64,000 bases of DNA. Source: Paenibacillus woosongensis (GTDB lineage Bacteria; Bacillota; Bacilli; Paenibacillales; Paenibacillaceae). The first letter of the stretch is position 1. Each line of letters opens with the position of its first letter. Location of the stretch: the NCBI RefSeq assembly GCF_030122845.1, contig NZ_CP126084.1, forward strand, positions 3,038,001-3,102,000, written 5' to 3'. The notes beneath the pieces were generated by a model. It searched no databases. It worked only from the letters and a program-made list of their open reading frames with translations, and was not told the origin of the DNA. The translations under genes were made by a program, and so were the position numbers. Of the stretch, positions 43,612 to 53,364 are shown in pieces.

Positions 43612-45398
43612 GCCCTCTCCCTCCTCTGTACGCTTTCCGCCTTGACGACGGGTATCGTAATTGTGACGGCCGTTCCTTCCTCCAGCTCGCTCTCGAAATG
43701 CAGCCCGTAAGCGGACCCATAATACAAGGCGATCCGCTCCTGCACATTCCGTACCCCTACGCCGGACCCGGAGCCGCTCTCGCTCCGCGCATCCCCTGCC
43801 CGTACTTTCGCTAGCCTCTCCGGACTCATTCCTACGCCGTTATCCTTGATTTGCAGCCGCAATTGCTCGTTCTCCAGAGTAACATAGATCCCGATGAAGC
43901 CTTCTTCTGCCAGCTGCTCGATACCGTGATGAATTGCGTTTTCCACAAGCGGCTGTAAGATCAGCTTCAGCGTCAGGCAATCGAGCGCCGCTTCCTCGCA
44001 TTTGATTTCATACCGGAATTTATTCTTGAAGCGGATCGTCTGAATAATTAAATAATTCCGGACATGCTCCAGCTCTTCCTCAACGGAAATGATATGGCTC
44101 CCTTTGCTCAAGCTGATCCGGAAAAAGCGCGACAACGACGTTATTGTCGTCACAACCTCCTCGTTGCGTCCCATCTCGGCCAGACGGGTAACCGAGTTCA
44201 ATGTGTTGTATAGAAAATGCGGATTAATCTGCGATTGCAATACGTCGAGCTCGCTTTTTCGCTTGGCTTCCTGCTCCTCAATGATTTGATCCATCAGTTC
44301 GCGAATACGCCGCAGCATCAAGTTGAACCGTTTAGACAACTGTTCCACCTCGTATACCCCGCCTACATGAACAGCCGTTCGGAAATTACCTTTCTCAACC
44401 TTTTTGACGGACCGCTCCAACCTGCGGATCGGCTGCGAAATTTTGGCGGAGACGTAAATCGATACGATCAGCACAATTACAATCACGCAGAGCAGGAACC
44501 ATACGATAAAATCACGAAGCTCCTGCTTCGTAGTCAAAAACTCCTCCACATAAGCGACCCCGACGATTTTCCATCCGATCGGCTCTACCGTTTGAATCAG
44601 AATAATGCGTTGCTCCCCTTCCGAATCGTCCAGATAGCTTCCGAAGCTGTAACCTAGGACCGGCTCCAGATTCTCATATTTCAGCCCGGCGTAAATCAGC
44701 TGCTGCTGGGGATGATACACGATATTTCCCGCCGCATCGATAATGTAGACATAGCCCTGTTTGCCCAACATCACGCTTTTGCTGAGCTCGTCTATCGTTC
44801 GGAAATTAACATCGATCACAAGTACGCCTTCATGGAGCTGGTCCCCGTTGTAATACTGAATCACTTTGCTCATCGAAACGACCCACCGGTACTGCCACTT
44901 GAACAAATTTTGAATATGGGGCGGCGTAAACTGCAGTTTTCCTGGATTTTTTTTAGCCATCTCAAACCAGGGCTGCTCCGTCAGCTTCGTATTTTGCCGC
45001 ATCGGAATGGCTGGCACATTGCGGACGAGCTCCCCTTCCGTCGAGAACAGCGCAATCGAGACGAGATCCTCGCGTGTGCCTAGAATCGTTCCCAGCTGCT
45101 CCTCCAGCTTTGCGTCACTCCATGTGCTGCCTTCGTTGATTTTCTCCTCCGCAACCTCAAATATATCCTCCATCCCGTTTACGTAGAGCTCCAAATTCGC
45201 ATTGACCTGTTCGATAATTTGATTGAGGTTCAAATACGTGTTCTGTTCCGAAGCTTTGGAGAAGCGGTCAAACAGCATGTAACTGACCAGAATAACAACA
45301 AACACCGTAATCGAAATAGTAGATAAGGTGATAATCGTCTGGATTTTTCGCAGGTGGAACTGCTCAAGGAACGAGCTTGCATGCCTCAGCCAGTTCAT
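43608..45398 (-). CDS. YesM-type sensor histidine kinase
   Basis: 596 residues from ATG 45398, overlapping the regulator stop (ATGA). Two membrane helices (IQTIITLSTISITVFVVILVSYML and FIVWFLLCVIVIVLIVSIYV) flank a ~250-residue external dCache-like domain with WSDAKLEEQLGTIL and VYIIDAAGNIVYHPQQQLI. HAMP follows, then the His_kinase box SQINPHFLYNTLNSVTRLAEMG with His near 393, and the ATPase part (LVENAIHHGIEQL, DNGVGMS, GVGVRNVQERIALYYG). Senses an external signal, here probably a sugar-loaded binding protein, and phosphorylates the YesN-type partner. Confidence 0.93.
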   Translation of the reverse strand: MNWLRHASSFLEQFHLRKIQTIITLSTISITVFVVILVSYMLFDRFSKASEQNTYLNLNQIIEQVNANLELYVNGMEDIFEVAEEKINEGSTWSDAKLEEQLGTILGTREDLVSIALFSTEGELVRNVPAIPMRQNTKLTEQPWFEMAKKNPGKLQFTPPHIQNLFKWQYRWVVSMSKVIQYYNGDQLHEGVLVIDVNFRTIDELSKSVMLGKQGYVYIIDAAGNIVYHPQQQLIYAGLKYENLEPVLGYSFGSYLDDSEGEQRIILIQTVEPIGWKIVGVAYVEEFLTTKQELRDFIVWFLLCVIVIVLIVSIYVSAKISQPIRRLERSVKKVEKGNFRTAVHVGGVYEVEQLSKRFNLMLRRIRELMDQIIEEQEAKRKSELDVLQSQINPHFLYNTLNSVTRLAEMGRNEEVVTTITSLSRFFRISLSKGSHIISVEEELEHVRNYLIIQTIRFKNKFRYEIKCEEAALDCLTLKLILQPLVENAIHHGIEQLAEEGFIGIYVTLENEQLRLQIKDNGVGMSPERLAKVRAGDARSESGSGSGVGVRNVQERIALYYGSAYGLHFESELEEGTAVTITIPVVKAESVQRRERA

Positions 45399-47059
45399 GT
45401 CCGTCCCGTCCCGTTACGATATTCCTTCGGCGAAATCCCGAATTTCTTGCGGAAGCAGAAGCTGAAATAGTTCGGATCGGAGAAGCCTACCCGCTCGGCG
45501 ATTTCAAACGCTTTCAATTCCGTGCTTCGCAGTAAATATTGCGCAGCCTCCATTCGGACGCCCAGCAAATAATTTACGAAGGTCATTTTCATTTCCCGTT
45601 TAAAAATATTGCTGAAATAACCTGTGCTGATATGCAAATGACGGCACACTTTGTTAATAGACATATCGCTATCATGGAAATTGCCCTCTATGTATGCCTT
45701 CGCCTCGGCCACCAGCTGACTGTAGCTGGACTGCCGATCCGAAGCGATCGAGCTCCTCAGTTTGGCGCAAATGCCGTTAAACCATGTCTTCGCTTCGCTC
45801 GCATGGTTGATTTTCGCGAAATGCCCCAGCAATGCCCCTTCATTTCCGAACAGCTGATCCAAATTGATCCCGGACTCTTTAGCGACCCGAATGACCGTCG
45901 TCAGCATTTCCAGCAGATGAACCTGAAAATCCTCATAGGACACCTTGCTGTCCACCATGACCGAAAACAGCTCATCCAGCAAATCCTGCAATTCCAAATC
46001 GCTTCCGACCTTCAGGCAGCGGATCAGCTCCTTCTCGCGGGTATCGTCGTATATGAACGGAATGCTCTGGCGCGACTCGACGTCATGAATCCAGATCACC
46101 TTGTTATGCCCGAGAATAAGGCGGTAATCCAGCGCCTGCTGGGCATCCTCGTAGGATATCGTCAGATCACTCAAGTTCCGTACAACAGAGCCGCCCCCCG
46201 CCGTGACGCTCAGCTTAAGATAGCGTTCGACGCTGAAGCGGATTTCTTCGAGTATTTCAAGCGTGCGTGCGGAAATATGTTCCTTATCGTTATCCGGACA
46301 TATAGTTAACAGTACAACGACATCATGATGAATGAAGGCCCGCCCGTATCGTTCCCGCTCCATGATTTCATCGGCGATATTCAGCACAGCGAACAACTGC
46401 AGCTGATTGTCCTTCATGTCCCGCAAGGAAGGGGGCCTAGCGGCCGATGAACCTCCGCTGCCTCCTTCCTCTTCCTCCGGCAATACGAGTGAATCGACGC
46501 TGATCACCGAAACCATATAGCCGTCCCCGTCCAGATCCAGCTCGTAATTGCGGCTCTTCTCCCGAATTTCCACATCCGGCAGGCGGCGGGATACAAGCGA
46601 GGAGAGAAATAAACTTTGCAAAATCGGCAAGCTTTGGCGGTAATGCGCCGTCAAGGATTGGACGTTCTCCCGTTCCGCCAGCTCCTCATCGATGTTGCGC
46701 TTTACTTTTCGCAGCACCTCGGCCAATTCTCCGGAGGAAAACGGCTTTAGGAGGTATTCGTCGATTTGCAGGCGGATCGCCTGCTGAGCATACTCAAACT
46801 CCTCAAAACCGGTCAGGATGATGATTTTAGTCGAAGGATAGTGGGTTCTGATCCAGTCGGACAACTGCAAGCCGCTCATGAACGGCATTTGAATGTCGGT
46901 GACGACGACATCAGGGATGTGTTTCTCGATGAGCTCAGCCGCTTCCTTCCCGTTCTCCGCCGTATCCATGACCATGAAGCCCAGGCCTGCCCAATCGATC
47001 TGTTCGGCCAGCCCTTCCCTCACATCCGCTTCATCATCCGCCAATATTAACTTATACAT
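45395..47059 (-). CDS. YesN-type response regulator with AraC output domain
   Basis: ATG 47059 is used: it has GAAGGGTGA upstream and begins directly with the receiver domain (MYKLILADDEADVREGL); the longer frame from 47167 has no ribosome site. 554 residues. Receiver: Asp9-Asp10 acid pair, phospho-Asp near 55 (VVTDIQMPFMSG) and KPF lysine near 105. A ~300-residue middle region is less conserved. C-terminal AraC/XylS double HTH: INKVCRHLHISTGYFSNIFKREMKMTFVNYLLGVRMEAA and GFSDPNYFSFCFRKKFGISPKEYR. Transcriptional activator; the mgl operon downstream is the likely target. Confidence 0.93.
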   Translation of the reverse strand: MYKLILADDEADVREGLAEQIDWAGLGFMVMDTAENGKEAAELIEKHIPDVVVTDIQMPFMSGLQLSDWIRTHYPSTKIIILTGFEEFEYAQQAIRLQIDEYLLKPFSSGELAEVLRKVKRNIDEELAERENVQSLTAHYRQSLPILQSLFLSSLVSRRLPDVEIREKSRNYELDLDGDGYMVSVISVDSLVLPEEEEGGSGGSSAARPPSLRDMKDNQLQLFAVLNIADEIMERERYGRAFIHHDVVVLLTICPDNDKEHISARTLEILEEIRFSVERYLKLSVTAGGGSVVRNLSDLTISYEDAQQALDYRLILGHNKVIWIHDVESRQSIPFIYDDTREKELIRCLKVGSDLELQDLLDELFSVMVDSKVSYEDFQVHLLEMLTTVIRVAKESGINLDQLFGNEGALLGHFAKINHASEAKTWFNGICAKLRSSIASDRQSSYSQLVAEAKAYIEGNFHDSDMSINKVCRHLHISTGYFSNIFKREMKMTFVNYLLGVRMEAAQYLLRSTELKAFEIAERVGFSDPNYFSFCFRKKFGISPKEYRNGTGRT

Positions 47060-47283
47060 GGAAATCACCCTTCTATTTGGAACAATATAAAACGATGTAT
47101 GTATTCCTAGATTTCCACCCGATTTTATAATATCGCCCACCAAATGTAAACATAGAGCCACGACCATAGTCTAGTATTATTTGCGGCTTTAGACGGTTTT
47201 GCTATTCCCCCAATTGGCATACCATGGTAATATCAATTATTGGTAGTACATAACCTATAAATTTTAATGGCGGTTGAAAAAAT

Positions 47284-47874
47284 ATGAACAATGATACACA
47301 AATTTATATTCTGCTGAGCAATCCGCGGACCATCGTCACGAAATTAATCGGTTTGTACACTAGAGCGAAATACAACCATGCTTCGATTGCGTTTGATTCC
47401 GAACTTCGCGAAGTGTACAGCTTCGGCCGCAAGCATCCGCTTATTCCCGTTTTCGGCGGATTCGTTAAGGAGAACATTCACTCCGGCGTTTTCGAGAAAG
47501 CGACATGCGCCGTCTACAGCTGCCGCGTTAATAAAACTACATACGAAAGAATGCGCAGCTACGTCCGGCAATTCGAAGAGAACGACGAGCTTTACAGTTA
47601 TAATTTCCTCGGCATCCTCGGCATTATTCTCAATATGGAGCTCGGTGGAGAGAACTCCTATTTTTGCTCCCAATTCGTCAGCACCGTCTTTCAGCAAGGC
47701 GGTGTACATCTCGTAAATAAGTCAGCTGCTCTCACAACTCCCGCTGATTTGGAATCCTGCTCGCATCTCGAGCTCATATTCCGCGGGAGATTGGATACGT
47801 ACCGTCAGCTTTGCCGCTATCGTCGAAGCAGTAATGTCCAGCAGCAGCAGCAGCAGCCATCCTTCGTCATGTAG
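47284..47874 (+). CDS. Permuted papain-like (NlpC/P60-related, YiiX-type) protein
   Basis: 196 residues from ATG 47284; no strong ribosome-binding site is seen. YILLSNPRTIVTKLIGLYTRAKYNHASIAFD places a His (residue ~36) in the first conserved block, and GGENSYFCSQFVSTVFQQGG places a Cys (~125) in the second: the His-before-Cys order of the permuted NlpC/P60 (YiiX/YycO, LRAT-like) fold. No signal peptide or helix, so it appears cytoplasmic. Possible amidase or thiol hydrolase; substrate unknown. The C-terminus ends in six glutamines, which may be unstable. It is divergent from the yesN-like gene. Confidence 0.68.
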   Translation: MNNDTQIYILLSNPRTIVTKLIGLYTRAKYNHASIAFDSELREVYSFGRKHPLIPVFGGFVKENIHSGVFEKATCAVYSCRVNKTTYERMRSYVRQFEENDELYSYNFLGILGIILNMELGGENSYFCSQFVSTVFQQGGVHLVNKSAALTTPADLESCSHLELIFRGRLDTYRQLCRYRRSSNVQQQQQQPSFVM

Positions 47875-47910
47875 CAGCTCCGCGCATCGCTTCGCCCCAG
47901 GATTTGAATG

Positions 47911-47953
47911 AAACAGCAAAGAACCTCGCCTAAGGCGAGGTTCTTTGCTGTTT
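47911..47953. terminator. Strong bidirectional terminator
   Basis: AAACAGCAAAGAACCTCGCC and its exact inverse flank a TAA loop: a 20-bp stem between convergent genes. Confidence 0.93.
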
Positions 47954-47993
47954 CTGCTATATTCTTAAGTTCGATATCTAGCGCCTCTATCGC

Positions 47994-48452
47994 TTAGGTA
48001 TCTAAAGATTTGCTTAGACGGTAGCCTCGGCAAATAAAGCCCACATGCTCATAAAAGGTCTTCGCCAGCATATGGCGCTCCCCGCCCGCAGACAATACCA
48101 GCTGCAGGCTTCCCTGCTCCTTAGCCCAAGCTTCAGCCGCTTCCACGAGCTGACGGCCGATTCCGGTGCCCCGGTGCTGCTCATCCACGACCATTGCCGT
48201 AATCTGCGTTACTGGATTGCTCATGTCATGCGTCTGATGCTGTTTCAAAAAGGTTGTACCCACAAGCTTGCCATCCAACTCGGCGACGAAACTGCATAAG
48301 AGCGGATGCTCCTCCAGCATGCTAAGGCGCTCCTTAAGCACGCTTGGCGTTGTCGGGTATTTCAGCTGGCGCATTAAGGGCAGCATCTGATCCACGTCCC
48401 CGGAACAACTTCTGCGAATGACTAAAGCCGGTGCCAACACCATACTACTCAT
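47994..48452 (-). CDS. GNAT-family N-acetyltransferase
   Basis: 152 residues; ATG 48452 overlaps the end of purT by 8 nt, ATG 48443 is an in-frame alternative. LVIRRSCSGDVDQMLPLMRQLKYP opens, FVAELDGKLVGTTFL is strand 4, and ITAMVVDEQHRGTGIGRQLVEAAEAWAKEQG is the acetyl-CoA motif (RGTGIG). C-terminal KTFYEHVGFICRGYRLSKSL matches the PAT-like small-molecule N-acetyltransferases. Substrate unknown. Overlap with purT implies co-translation. Confidence 0.9.
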   Translation of the reverse strand: MSSMVLAPALVIRRSCSGDVDQMLPLMRQLKYPTTPSVLKERLSMLEEHPLLCSFVAELDGKLVGTTFLKQHQTHDMSNPVTQITAMVVDEQHRGTGIGRQLVEAAEAWAKEQGSLQLVLSAGGERHMLAKTFYEHVGFICRGYRLSKSLDT

Positions 48453-49629
48453 TGACCTTTACCACCTTTAATGAGCTAGCCGCTTGTTTAGCGCGGCTGC
48501 GAGCTGTTTCAACATTTTCTGCTCCACTGAGAGCAACGGCCATCCGTCTTCCCTGCTTGCTAAGCGGCTTGCCAAATACGCGGACTTGCGTTCTTGGCAC
48601 GCTCAGCGCCTCCTCCATGCCTGTGATCGCGAAGGCTTCTCCTTCCAGATCGCTCTTGAGCGTTGCGGAAGCTCCGGGCGTCAGCAATTCGACGGAAGGA
48701 ATCGGAAAGCCCAGAATGGCCCGCACATGCAGGGCAAACTCTGATAAATCCTGGGTAACCATCGTCACCATCCCGGTATCATGCGGCCTCGGGGATACTT
48801 CGCTAAATATCGCCCGGTCGTCCGTCAGGAACAATTCGACGCCGAACACGCCATAGCCGCCCAAAGCATCCGTAACTTTACGGGCGATCTCCTGCGCTTC
48901 GGCCAGCAGCGCTGCGCTCATAGCATGAGGCTGCCACGATTCGACGTAATCCCCATCCTGCTGAACGTGCCCGATTGGAGGGCAGAACACCGTTCCGGAG
49001 GAAGTCCGAACCGTCAACAACGTAATCTCGCTAGTAAAAGGGATAAAAGCTTCAACAATAACCCGCGTTTGCTTCGCGCGGGCGCCATCCAGCGCAGTCT
49101 GCCAGCAATGCGGCACGTCGCCAGGCTCCCGGCATACGCTCTGGCCTTTGCCGGATGAGCTCATTAGCGGCTTAACAACACATGGATAGCCAACCTCGGC
49201 AGCGGCCGCTTCCAGTTCCTCCAGGCTGCTGGCGAACCGGTAATCCGCCGTCGGCAGGCCCAGCTCTTCCGCAGCAAGCCGCCGAATGCCTTCCCGGTCC
49301 ATCGTCAGCCTTGCCGCTGCAGCGGTCGGAATGACCTTATAGCCTTCGCGCTCCAGCTCGACAAGAACATCCGTCGCAATGGCTTCGATTTCTGGAACAA
49401 TAAGATCCGGCGAGACGCTGGTGATCAAAGATCGCAGCGCCGCGCCGTCCAGCATATCCATGACATGGGACTCATGTGCGACTCCCATTGCGGGCGCGTG
49501 CTCGTAACGGTCGACAGCGATGCATCTGACGCCGAGCCGCTGAGCTTCGATGACTACTTCTTTACCCAATTCCCCACTGCCAAGCAGCATAATGCTCTTG
49601 GCATGTTCTGATTGAGGAGCACCCCACAT
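48445..49629 (-). CDS. purT: Formate-dependent phosphoribosylglycinamide formyltransferase
   Basis: 394 residues from ATG 49629 with a GGGGGAT motif upstream. PurT ATP-grasp layout: SIMLLGSGELGKEVVIEAQRLGVRCIAVDRYEHAPAM at the N-terminus, PEIEAIATDVLVELE, VVKPLMSSSGKGQS (ATP-grasp lysine), EAFIPFTSEITLLTVR, GVELFLTDDRAIFSEVSPRPHDTGMVTM with metal/ATP ligands. It makes formyl-GAR from GAR, formate and ATP in purine synthesis, bypassing folate-dependent PurN. Solitary rather than in a pur operon; no riboswitch or clear PurR box upstream. Confidence 0.94.
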   Translation of the reverse strand: MWGAPQSEHAKSIMLLGSGELGKEVVIEAQRLGVRCIAVDRYEHAPAMGVAHESHVMDMLDGAALRSLITSVSPDLIVPEIEAIATDVLVELEREGYKVIPTAAAARLTMDREGIRRLAAEELGLPTADYRFASSLEELEAAAAEVGYPCVVKPLMSSSGKGQSVCREPGDVPHCWQTALDGARAKQTRVIVEAFIPFTSEITLLTVRTSSGTVFCPPIGHVQQDGDYVESWQPHAMSAALLAEAQEIARKVTDALGGYGVFGVELFLTDDRAIFSEVSPRPHDTGMVTMVTQDLSEFALHVRAILGFPIPSVELLTPGASATLKSDLEGEAFAITGMEEALSVPRTQVRVFGKPLSKQGRRMAVALSGAENVETARSRAKQAASSLKVVKVNE

Positions 49630-49742
49630 GACTACAGATATCCCCCTTGAATGATGAGTTAATTCGTCTTCATCTATTTTCGGGTTTTATGAGAAATAAA
49701 GCAATAGTTCGACATTAAAATGTGATTAAAATCTTCAGAAAA

Positions 49743-51593
49743 CTACAAAAAACGAAACTGGGCTTCGACAAGTCCGCTGTAAATTCCCTTTTGTTCCATT
49801 AATTGCTGATGAGAGCCCTGCTCCTTGATCTCCCCGTGATCCAAGACAACGATATTATCGGCATTGCGGATCGTCGACAACCGGTGAGCAACGATAAAGG
49901 AGGTTCTCCCTTTCAGCAGCACCTTTAGCGCATCCTGGATTTTCAACTCAGTCTCCGTATCGATGCTTGCCGTCGCTTCATCGAGAATCAGAATACGGGG
50001 GTTGGCCAACAGCGCCCGTGCGAACGACAGCAGCTGACGCTGCCCCATCGACAAGGCATTTCCGCGTTCCTCCACCTCGGTATCATAGCCTCCCGGAAGC
50101 TTCATGATGAAATCATGCGCATCCACCGCTTTTGCCGCCGCTTCGACTTCTTCATCGGTCGCATCGAGGCGTCCAAAGCGAATATTATCGCGAATGCTGC
50201 CGGAGAAGATAAACGTATCCTGAAGCACGATCCCAATTTGGCTCCTGAGGCTTTGAACAGTAACGTCCCTAATATCGTGGCCGTCGATGCACACCGCACC
50301 TTCTGTCGTATCGTAGAACCGGCTGAGCAGGTTGATAATCGTGCTTTTTCCTGAGCCAGTATGTCCGACAAGAGCTATCGATTGGCCCGAACGCACATTT
50401 AAGGAAATTCCCTTTAGTGCTTGACGGCCCTTCTCATATTCAAATATGACGTTCTTGAACTCAATATTCCCTTCGATCGGCGGAAGCGGCTTCGCTCCCG
50501 GCTTATCCGCAATACTCGGCTCCTCGTCGATAAATTCGAAGATGCGTTCGGAGGATGCCATGGCGACGAGCAGCTGATTATACATCATGCCAAGCCGGTT
50601 GATTGGATCCCAGAAGTTCCCTACATAGTTGCTAAACGCCACCAGCAGCCCGATGGTCAGCTGTCCTGTCTGGATCATGTACGCTCCGAGCATAAACAAA
50701 ATGAAAGTTCCCAGTCCGCCGGTGATTTCAATTATAGGACCGAACATCTGGTTCATTGCCGACGCCTTATCCCACGACTTCTTGCTGTCCATATTCATCA
50801 TATCGAAGTAGCGCATGTTCTCTTGCTCCTGCGTATACGCCTGAGTAACACGAATACCCTGAATCGATTCGTTCAGATGGGAATTGATCCGGGAATTTCG
50901 CATCCGCACCTCCTGCCAGGCAATCCGGATTTTCTGCCTTAGCTTCGTCGATACGAAGAACATGATCGGTACGGTGATCATGACCGCCAGCCCGAGCTGC
51001 CAGTTGATCAGCAGCAGAATGACGACGATCCCCGCCAGCTGCACGCAGTCAATCATCAGGTTGACCACGCCGTTCGTAAACAGATCCTGCAGCGAGTTCA
51101 CATCGTTCGTAACCCGAACGAGTACGGAGCCCGCCGGCCGCTTGTCAAAGAAATTAAACGATAGCTTCTGAATATGCTTGAACAAATCCGAGCGCAAATC
51201 ATAAATGACTCTCTGCCCGATGATATTCGTATATTTAATGCGCAGCTTGCTGGATACCCACTGCACGATGTATAACGCAACGATGATTCCGGTCAGAATA
51301 TAGAGCAGTTTTAGACTCGGGCTCCCGGCTTCCGGGGCGATCGCTTTATCGATCGCAATACTCGTCAAATACGGTACGGTCAGCTTGGTGATCGTTCCCA
51401 GCACCGTCATCAGCAGCACGAGCGGCAGCATCTGCCTCGCATAAGGTTTCATGTAAGCGAACAAGCGCCTGAACTGCTTCCAGTCAAATGCCTTGTCGAT
51501 CAGTTCGTCGTCCTGATAGACGAAGCGGTCCTCGATCCGCGTCTTCTGTTTCTTTCCTTTGAACGCCTGATTGCTGCGGGTTTCCGTATGCAC
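49743..51593 (-). CDS. Heterodimeric ABC exporter, BmrD/YheH-like half
   Basis: 616 residues from GTG 51593, directly after the partner's stop. N-terminal cytoplasmic stretch (KGKKQKTRIEDRFVYQDDELIDKAFDWKQF), six helices from residue ~50, then the NBD: Walker A GHTGSGKST, signature LSMGQRQ (a change from LSGGQ), Walker B with catalytic Glu (ILILDEATASID). It pairs with the next subunit to make one full and one degenerate ATP site, as in B. subtilis BmrCD. Multidrug or lipid export from the cytoplasmic membrane. Confidence 0.93.
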   Translation of the reverse strand: MHTETRSNQAFKGKKQKTRIEDRFVYQDDELIDKAFDWKQFRRLFAYMKPYARQMLPLVLLMTVLGTITKLTVPYLTSIAIDKAIAPEAGSPSLKLLYILTGIIVALYIVQWVSSKLRIKYTNIIGQRVIYDLRSDLFKHIQKLSFNFFDKRPAGSVLVRVTNDVNSLQDLFTNGVVNLMIDCVQLAGIVVILLLINWQLGLAVMITVPIMFFVSTKLRQKIRIAWQEVRMRNSRINSHLNESIQGIRVTQAYTQEQENMRYFDMMNMDSKKSWDKASAMNQMFGPIIEITGGLGTFILFMLGAYMIQTGQLTIGLLVAFSNYVGNFWDPINRLGMMYNQLLVAMASSERIFEFIDEEPSIADKPGAKPLPPIEGNIEFKNVIFEYEKGRQALKGISLNVRSGQSIALVGHTGSGKSTIINLLSRFYDTTEGAVCIDGHDIRDVTVQSLRSQIGIVLQDTFIFSGSIRDNIRFGRLDATDEEVEAAAKAVDAHDFIMKLPGGYDTEVEERGNALSMGQRQLLSFARALLANPRILILDEATASIDTETELKIQDALKVLLKGRTSFIVAHRLSTIRNADNIVVLDHGEIKEQGSHQQLMEQKGIYSGLVEAQFRFL

Positions 51594-51594
51594 G

Positions 51595-53364
51595 CTACAT
51601 CACCTTCCCTTCATGGCCCTGGTTAGCTCTGGACAAGTGGTCCGCATATTGGATATGGTACACGTCCTGATACGGCCCAGGAATTGCGATTAGCTCCTCA
51701 TGGCTGCCGCGCTGAACGATCCGCCCTTCATCGAGAACGAGGATTTCATCCGCATGGCGAAGCGACGAAATACGGTGGGCGATAATGAAGGTAGTCCGGC
51801 CCTGCATCACTTCCTGGAAGCCTGATTGGATTTCATGCTCGGTCTCCATATCCACGGCGCTCGTCGCGTCGTCGAGAATCAGAATGCGCGGATTTTTGAG
51901 CAGTGCCCGCGCGATGGCAATCCGCTGCTTCTGTCCGCCGGACAGTCCCATGCCCCGCTCGCCGACTACAGTATCATAGCCATCCGGCAGCTCCATGATG
52001 AAATCATGGGCTTTGGCCAGCTTGGCGGCATGAATGATCTCCTCCATCGAAACCTGCGTCATGCCGTAAGCGATATTGTTGCGAATCGTGGAAGAGAACA
52101 GGAACGTCTCCTGAAAGACGGTTGCGATCCCGCTCCGCAGGCTCTTAATGCGTATGTCCCTGATGTCTCTTCCGTCCAGGCGGATGCTTCCCTCGTTCAC
52201 ATTGTAGGCGCGCATCAGCAGCTGAATGATCGTCGATTTCCCAGAGCCGGTTCCGCCGAGGAACCCGATGACCGAGCCCGGCTCAGCCGTAAAATGGATA
52301 TCCGTAACCGCAGGCATCTTGTTGCCGTAAGCAAATGTAACGTGGTCGAATTCCACTTTGCCCTTCACGTTCTCCAGATCCAAGTCTACTGCGCCAGCTT
52401 CATCCTTCACATCTACGTTCTGGTTCAATATTTCCAGCACCCGCTCTCCTGAAGCCTTGGACTGGGTATAGTTGTTAATATGGAAGCCAAGCCCCCACAT
52501 CGGTCCAATGATGAACCAGATCAAGCTGAAGAAGGCAACCAAGTCTCCGAGCGTCAGCTGCTCCTTAATGACTAGCGTTCCCCCTACGGCCAGCAGGACA
52601 GCTACGCTGATCGAGGCTAACAGCTCCATGACAGGGAAAAATCTGCTCCACAGCATCGAGGCAAAAATCTGATTATCCTTGTAACGCTCATTCCGGTGCG
52701 AGAATTTCTCCATCTCGTAAGGTTCGCGCGCAAAGGACTTAACCGTCCGCACCCCGGTTACGTTCTCCTGAACCGCCGTCGTCAGCGAGCTCAGGGCGAG
52801 GCGCATTTCCTGGAAGGCAGGGTGGATTTTCGATTCGAATTTTAGAGCCACCGCAGCCAGAAAAGGAATGGTTATCATCGTGATCAGCGTCAGCTGCCAA
52901 TGAATCGACATCATCATGGCCGCACCGAAAATGACCATGAGCACCAGATTGAGCAGCTGTGCAAACCCAAAGCCGACGAAGTTTCGAATGGCCTCCAAAT
53001 CCCCCGTCAGCCGGGACATCAGGTCACCGGTTTTTGCTCTATCATAATAGCGGAACGACAGGAATTGCAGCTTCTCGTAACAGGCATTCCGCAGCCGGTA
53101 AGCGAGATAGTTGCCGAGTCTTCCACCGAAAAATCCATGTAAAAACTGCAAAGAGGCTTTGATGACCACGACGCCGAGCGCTGTCAGGGCAATCCACAGC
53201 ACCCCGTCATATTGTGCTGGACGAATTACGTCGTCAATCAGCTTTCTGAGCAGCATAGGATATATGAGCCCAAAGCCCGTTGCTGCCGCCAGGCATAGAA
53301 TCGACATTATCAAATAGGTGCGTCGTTCCCGGTAATACCCTCTTAATTGCCTTAGTACTTCCAT
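51595..53364 (-). CDS. Heterodimeric ABC exporter, BmrC/YheI-like half
   Basis: 589 residues from ATG 53364 behind GGGAGGG. Six transmembrane helices, then NBD: GGTGSGKST, LSGGQKQRIAIARALL and ILILDDATSAVD, where Asp replaces the catalytic Glu. The Asp here and the changed signature in the partner belong to the same ATP site, so that site is degenerate and the other is canonical: the diagnostic of heterodimeric exporters such as BmrCD. First of the two-gene operon; dynamin gene lies 110 bp upstream on the same strand. Confidence 0.93.
   Translation of the reverse strand: MEVLRQLRGYYRERRTYLIMSILCLAAATGFGLIYPMLLRKLIDDVIRPAQYDGVLWIALTALGVVVIKASLQFLHGFFGGRLGNYLAYRLRNACYEKLQFLSFRYYDRAKTGDLMSRLTGDLEAIRNFVGFGFAQLLNLVLMVIFGAAMMMSIHWQLTLITMITIPFLAAVALKFESKIHPAFQEMRLALSSLTTAVQENVTGVRTVKSFAREPYEMEKFSHRNERYKDNQIFASMLWSRFFPVMELLASISVAVLLAVGGTLVIKEQLTLGDLVAFFSLIWFIIGPMWGLGFHINNYTQSKASGERVLEILNQNVDVKDEAGAVDLDLENVKGKVEFDHVTFAYGNKMPAVTDIHFTAEPGSVIGFLGGTGSGKSTIIQLLMRAYNVNEGSIRLDGRDIRDIRIKSLRSGIATVFQETFLFSSTIRNNIAYGMTQVSMEEIIHAAKLAKAHDFIMELPDGYDTVVGERGMGLSGGQKQRIAIARALLKNPRILILDDATSAVDMETEHEIQSGFQEVMQGRTTFIIAHRISSLRHADEILVLDEGRIVQRGSHEELIAIPGPYQDVYHIQYADHLSRANQGHEGKVM

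Noticed and set aside
49630..49742. PurR box or guanine riboswitch before purT
   Set aside because: CGAA-containing pieces are in direct, not inverted, orientation and no purine aptamer pattern is present.
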